Source of the DNA: Alienimonas chondri
Lineage (GTDB): Bacteria; Planctomycetota; Planctomycetia; Planctomycetales; Planctomycetaceae
Length of the DNA: 38,456 nucleotides
Assembly: GCF_013036045.1 (NCBI RefSeq)
Contig: NZ_WTPX01000033.1
Location: forward strand, 1 to 38,456
Direction: 5' to 3'
Shown: positions 34,995 through 38,456 of the stretch, piece after piece
Position numbering within the stretch: the first letter of the stretch is position 1
Layout: the number at the start of each line of letters is the position of its first letter
Notes under the pieces: generated by a model
What the model saw: only the letters and a program-made list of their open reading frames with translations
Databases searched by the model: none
What the model was told of the DNA's origin: nothing
Made by a program: the position numbers and the translations under genes

Positions 34995-37193
34995 ATGGCC
35001 GGCCCCGCCGCGCAGCCCACCGACCTGAAGACAAGCGGGGCGGCCCCGCTGCGGGCGGCGCGCTCGTCGCTCACCGCCGCGGCGGCGGTCTGCGGGGCGC
35101 TCGCCGGACTCGTGGCCCTCGCCGGGCTGCCCGGTTGCGCGGTCTTCTCCCTGCCGGACGGGGACACCTTCGCCGCGATCAATCCCCTCGCGGAAGACGA
35201 GGCGGCGAAGCGGGCCGAGGAGAAATGGAGCGGCCTGGAAGAGTCCAGCGTCACCATCGAGACGAAATACGTCGGCCAGTACACCAGCGTGACCGGCCGC
35301 AATGCGGTCGTCGTCTCCGGCGTGGGGCTGGTCACCGGACTGCAGGGCACCGGCGGCAACCCCGTGCCGGGCGAGTATCGCACCCGACTGTTGGACGACA
35401 TCAAGACCCGCGGCATCACCGGCGGTAAGGAACTGCTCGCCCGCAAGGACACCGCCCTGGTCGCCGTCACCGCGTACATCCCCCCGCTGGTCGACAAGAG
35501 CGAGCCGCTGGATGTCGAAGTCCGCATTCCCCCCGGTTCCAACGCGACCGATCTGTCCGGCGGCTGGCTGCTGGAATGCGATCTGACCGAGGGCGCCACC
35601 TTCAACGGCGCCTTCCGCGAAGGGAAAACCCTCGCCTCCGCGACCGGTCCCGTACTGGTTCGGGCCAGCGACGACCCGGCCGCCCGTCGGGCGACTCTGT
35701 CGCGCGGCAAGGTGCTCGGCGGCGGCATCACCAAGGTCGACCGCGCCTTGGAGATGCGGATGCACCACCGCTACAAGCAGTCGCGCATGGTGCAGAAGGT
35801 GGTCACCGCGATCGGAAAACGCTTTAACCGCCGCGGCCCCGGCGGCGCCCTGGAGTCGATCGCCCACGCCCACACGGACGTCAAAATCACCCTCGACGTG
35901 CCGGAGATCTATCAGGAGGACTTCCCCCGCTTCCTGCGCGTCGTGGACAGCATCGCCATGAACGAGCGGCCCGTCGCCCGCCGGCTGAGGCTCGAACAGC
36001 TCGAAGAGGAACTGCTGGCCGGCCCGACCGCCGAGGTCGCCGCGATCCGTCTCGAAGCGGTGGGCGAGGAAGCGGTGCCGATCCTCAAACGAGGCATCGC
36101 CAGCGAGGATGAAGAGGTGCGTTTCCACGCCGCCGTGGCGTTGGCGTATCTCGGACGCAGCGACGGGCTGGAGATCTTGCATGACGCCGCCCGGGACGAG
36201 CCGGCGTTCCGCGTGTACGCCCTCGCGGCGCTCGCCGCCGCCGGCGGACCGCAGGCCGCCACGCAGCTGCGCAGCCTCCTCGCCGATCCGCTGCCCGAGA
36301 CTCGCTACGGGGCGTTCCGCGCCCTCTGGTCCGTCGCGCCGGACGACGCCTACCTGAACCACATCCCGATGCGGGCGATCGATGAGATCACCGGCCGCCC
36401 GACCGGCCCCATGCTGTTCCACCTGCACCCGGTGCGGGTCGACGGCGGCGGGCTGGACCTCGAAGACGTCGTCGAGAACGACGCCCAGCCGCTCGATCCG
36501 CTGGTCCACATCAACCACAACCGCCGGGCCGAGGTCGTGCTGTTCGGCCCGGACCAACGGTTCGTCGCCCCCCTGACGCTGCGGGCCGGTCGCCTGCTGG
36601 TCGGTTGCCCGCCGCGGGGAGATACGGTGACGATCTCGCTGATCGTTCCCGGCCGCGAGGACGTTCGCGAGACCAGCACGAAGATCTCCGAGGTCATCGC
36701 CGCCTGCGTGGAACTGGGCGCCTCCTACCCGGACATCGCCGGCCTCCTCCAGGAAGCCGACGCCCAGCACAACCTGCCCGGCCAACTGGCGATCGACGCC
36801 CTGCCCGCCGGCGGCCGCGTCTACCGCCGCAAAGGCGACGGCGGGGGCAGCGCCCCGGTCGGCTCCGGCGGCCTCACCCCGAACCTGTACCGATCCACCG
36901 CCGCCCCGGAGAGTCCGGACGCGTTCGACCGGTTCGAGCCGGACGACCTCGACGGCGAAGAGTCCGTCGACGAGTCGTCGGACGACGCCGAGGAAAACGA
37001 AACCGGGACCGCGGGCGAGGTCGAGACGGGCGCGCCCCGCACCGCGGAAGCGGCGCCGACCGAACCGGAACCGATGATCGAACAGCCGGAGTCCGAGGGG
37101 ATCGGGTCGAAGTTCAAGAACCTGTTCAGCGGCGTGGGCGACGCCTTCAGCCGCGACCTGTCCGACGAAGACTGGGGGGCGGACGTCGAATAG
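34995..37193 (+). CDS. FlgI-like (P-ring) lipoprotein with HEAT-like repeats
   Basis: A 732-residue envelope protein. A long basic n-region and a hydrophobic stretch end in a lipobox-like LPGC (Cys48), so it is probably lipid-anchored. Residues about 85-325 match the flagellar P-ring protein FlgI in texture: GVGLVTGLQGTGG (109-121, compare GYGLVVGLNGTGD), AVTAYIPP, then SGGWLLECDL, and LARKDTALVAV. From about 345 to 455 there are two or three HEAT-like helical repeats (EEVRFHAAVALAYLGRSDG, FRVYALAALAAAGGPQ, ETRYGAFRALWSV). A beta-rich part and an acidic disordered tail (about 640-710) follow. Start 34995 keeps the lipoprotein signal. No other flagellar gene is nearby, so its place in a basal body is uncertain. 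Confidence 0.85.
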   Translation: MAGPAAQPTDLKTSGAAPLRAARSSLTAAAAVCGALAGLVALAGLPGCAVFSLPDGDTFAAINPLAEDEAAKRAEEKWSGLEESSVTIETKYVGQYTSVTGRNAVVVSGVGLVTGLQGTGGNPVPGEYRTRLLDDIKTRGITGGKELLARKDTALVAVTAYIPPLVDKSEPLDVEVRIPPGSNATDLSGGWLLECDLTEGATFNGAFREGKTLASATGPVLVRASDDPAARRATLSRGKVLGGGITKVDRALEMRMHHRYKQSRMVQKVVTAIGKRFNRRGPGGALESIAHAHTDVKITLDVPEIYQEDFPRFLRVVDSIAMNERPVARRLRLEQLEEELLAGPTAEVAAIRLEAVGEEAVPILKRGIASEDEEVRFHAAVALAYLGRSDGLEILHDAARDEPAFRVYALAALAAAGGPQAATQLRSLLADPLPETRYGAFRALWSVAPDDAYLNHIPMRAIDEITGRPTGPMLFHLHPVRVDGGGLDLEDVVENDAQPLDPLVHINHNRRAEVVLFGPDQRFVAPLTLRAGRLLVGCPPRGDTVTISLIVPGREDVRETSTKISEVIAACVELGASYPDIAGLLQEADAQHNLPGQLAIDALPAGGRVYRRKGDGGGSAPVGSGGLTPNLYRSTAAPESPDAFDRFEPDDLDGEESVDESSDDAEENETGTAGEVETGAPRTAEAAPTEPEPMIEQPESEGIGSKFKNLFSGVGDAFSRDLSDEDWGADVE

Positions 37194-37199
37194 ATCTCT

Positions 37200-37342
37200 G
37201 TTACTGAAGGATCAGACCGAGGATTGTGTCTCCGACGAACGCTTGCGGTTTCGCAGCGTCCGAGAGCTGTGGAGCGCCGCGAAACCGCAAGCGACGCCCG
37301 CATCCCCAAGAGGACGCAATCCTCAACCTGACGCCCAGTAAC
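37200..37342. repeat. 143-nt nested inverted repeat before smc
   Basis: Three complementary blocks nest inside each other: gttactg/cagtaac (37200-37206 with 37336-37342), a 13-bp stem with two G-T pairs (37219-37231 with 37312-37324), and a perfect 14-bp stem (37241-37254 with 37279-37292). The two halves are recognisable inverted copies of one roughly 65-bp tag containing gaggattg and gcttgcggtttcgc. It fills the gap between the FlgI-like gene and smc. It could fold as one long imperfect hairpin in RNA, or be a palindromic mobile or dispersed element. There is no T-run after it. Confidence 0.8.
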
Positions 37343-37368
37343 GGGGCGTCCCGACGCCGAGGGTCATC

Positions 37369-38456
37369 ATGCTCCGCTCCCTCGAACTGGCCGGCTTCAA
37401 GTCGTTCGCGGACCGCACCCGGTTCGAGTTCCACCCCGGCGTGACCGCCGTCGTCGGCCCCAACGGGTCCGGCAAATCGAACGTCATCGACGCCGTCAAA
37501 TGGATTCTCGGGGATCAAAGCCCCAAGAGCCTCCGCGGCAAGAAGATGACGGACGTCATCTTCAACGGCTCCGCCGGCCGCAAAGCCTCCGGCAGCGCGG
37601 AGGCGACGCTCACCTTCTGCAACAAAAGCGGGTGGCTGCCCGGCGCGGAACGCGGCAACGTTTCCGTCGGCCGCAAGGTCTGGCAGAACGGCGACAGCGA
37701 ATACCTCCTCAACGGCCGATCGGCACTGTTGAAAGAGGTCCGCGACCTGTTCGCCGGCACCGGCGCCGGCGGAGCGACCTACGCGATCATCGAACAGGGC
37801 CGCGTCGCCCAACTGCTCGAAGCGAACGCCGCGGGCCGCCGGGCCGTGTTCGAGGAAGCCGCGGGCGTCTCCCGGTTCAAGGCGAAACGGGACGAGGCGG
37901 AACGTCGGCTGGCCCGCACGGAGCAGAACCTGCTGCGGCTCACGGACGTCGCGGATGAAGTCGAGGCGCAGCTCTCCGCGACCCGTTCCAAAGCCAAAAA
38001 GGCCGGCGAATGGAAGCGACTGGACGCCGAGCTCCGCCGCTGGTGGGTCGGCCTGGCCTGCGATGAATGGCGGGCGCTCGAAGCCGACCGGGCCGCCGCC
38101 CGCGCCGATGCGGGAGGAGACGACGGGGAGTCCGCCGCGCTCGCCGCGGAGATCGCCGAACTGGCCGCGGCGGGCGAGGAACTGGATTCCGCCTTCGCCG
38201 CCGCCGACGCCCGCCGGCGCGATGCGGAGAGCGCCGCGAATGCGGTTCGCTCCGGCTTGGCCGCGGACCTCGCCGCCGCCGCCGCCGGCCGGGATCGCGT
38301 GGCGGAATGGGAGGGCGAAGCGGCCCGACTCGATCGCGACCGCACCGCCGCCGCCGTGCGACTGGCGGAGGCGACCGCGGAGGCGGACCGCGACGCGGCC
38401 CTGCTGGAACGGGCGAACGAGGAACTCGCCGAGCGGACCGCCGCTCACGCCGCCGC
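37369..38456 (+). CDS. smc: Chromosome segregation ATPase SMC, N-terminal part (3' truncated)
   Basis: The frame runs off the end of the window after about 362 codons. The N-terminus LELAGFKSFADRTRFEF, the Walker A GPNGSGKS (30-37) and VIDAVKWILGDQSPKSLRG (39-57) are diagnostic of SMC, as is the later IIEQGRV with EEAAGVSRFKAKRDEAERRL. From about residue 165 the sequence becomes coiled coil, very Ala/Glu/Arg-rich. SMC compacts and segregates chromosomes as a dimer with ScpA/ScpB. A GAGGG lies 8 nt before the ATG, next to a small hairpin (37345-37350 with 37353-37358). Walker B and the signature lie beyond the window. Confidence 0.95.
   Translation, partial: MLRSLELAGFKSFADRTRFEFHPGVTAVVGPNGSGKSNVIDAVKWILGDQSPKSLRGKKMTDVIFNGSAGRKASGSAEATLTFCNKSGWLPGAERGNVSVGRKVWQNGDSEYLLNGRSALLKEVRDLFAGTGAGGATYAIIEQGRVAQLLEANAAGRRAVFEEAAGVSRFKAKRDEAERRLARTEQNLLRLTDVADEVEAQLSATRSKAKKAGEWKRLDAELRRWWVGLACDEWRALEADRAAARADAGGDDGESAALAAEIAELAAAGEELDSAFAAADARRRDAESAANAVRSGLAADLAAAAAGRDRVAEWEGEAARLDRDRTAAAVRLAEATAEADRDAALLERANEELAERTAAHAA

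Noticed and set aside
34227-36785. An 852-codon minus-strand open frame opposite the FlgI-like gene
   Set aside because: It covers both the FlgI-like gene and the zinc-ribbon gene in the wrong frame; composition is typical of an antisense shadow.

Overview
The window is high-GC bacterial chromosome, tightly packed with genes on both strands. The gene content points to a planctomycete: a DUF1559 protein with a prepilin-type N-terminus, a Ser/Thr kinase with C-terminal membrane helices, a secreted sulfatase, a GldA / GldFG-fusion / DUF4340 transport operon, very Asp/Glu-rich proteins and few clear Shine-Dalgarno sequences. A Planctomycetaceae-type lineage such as Alienimonas would fit, but this is an impression and was not tested. 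There is no sign of a prophage, insertion sequence, CRISPR array, tRNA or rRNA; it reads as core or lineage-specific chromosome.

Layout. 1-10138 (mostly +): the end of an acidic PpiD/SurA-like protein, a three-gene ABC operon (ATPase, permease fused to a GldG-like domain, DUF4340 protein), a secreted thioredoxin-like protein and a 517-residue disordered protein mixing Asp/Glu and Arg/Ser/Gly tracts. 10162-14765 (-): a secreted hypothetical, mtnA, a membrane protein and an orphan DNA methyltransferase. 14955-18371: a small hypothetical (+), a Ser/Thr kinase (-) and a CorA-type transporter (-). 18463-22667: a sulfatase (+), an atypical SDR coupled to a hypothetical (-) and an M24-like protein that has lost its metal ligands (+). 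22674-26224 (-): a CpaE/TadZ-like ATPase and a secretin, part of a Tad/Flp pilus machine. 26385-28071 (-): a class V aminotransferase overlapping an N-acyltransferase-like GNAT. 28305-29904: a small lipoprotein and a DUF1559 protein, divergent. 29992-32799 (-): an acyl-reducing dehydrogenase and an EhpF-like adenylating enzyme, a likely two-protein carboxylate reductase. 33138-38456: a STAS-like protein, a methyltransferase, a zinc-ribbon protein, a FlgI-like lipoprotein with embedded HEAT-like repeats and the start of SMC.

The best candidates for something undescribed are the FlgI-like/HEAT lipoprotein without flagellar neighbours, the bipolar acidic/RS-RGG protein at 8585-10138, the adenylase plus dehydrogenase pair, the dead M24 homologue, and three intergenic elements built alike from a GC-rich tag facing a diverged inverted copy (2788-2840, 5639-5741, 37200-37342). 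All functional statements come from reading motifs by eye; no database search was run.
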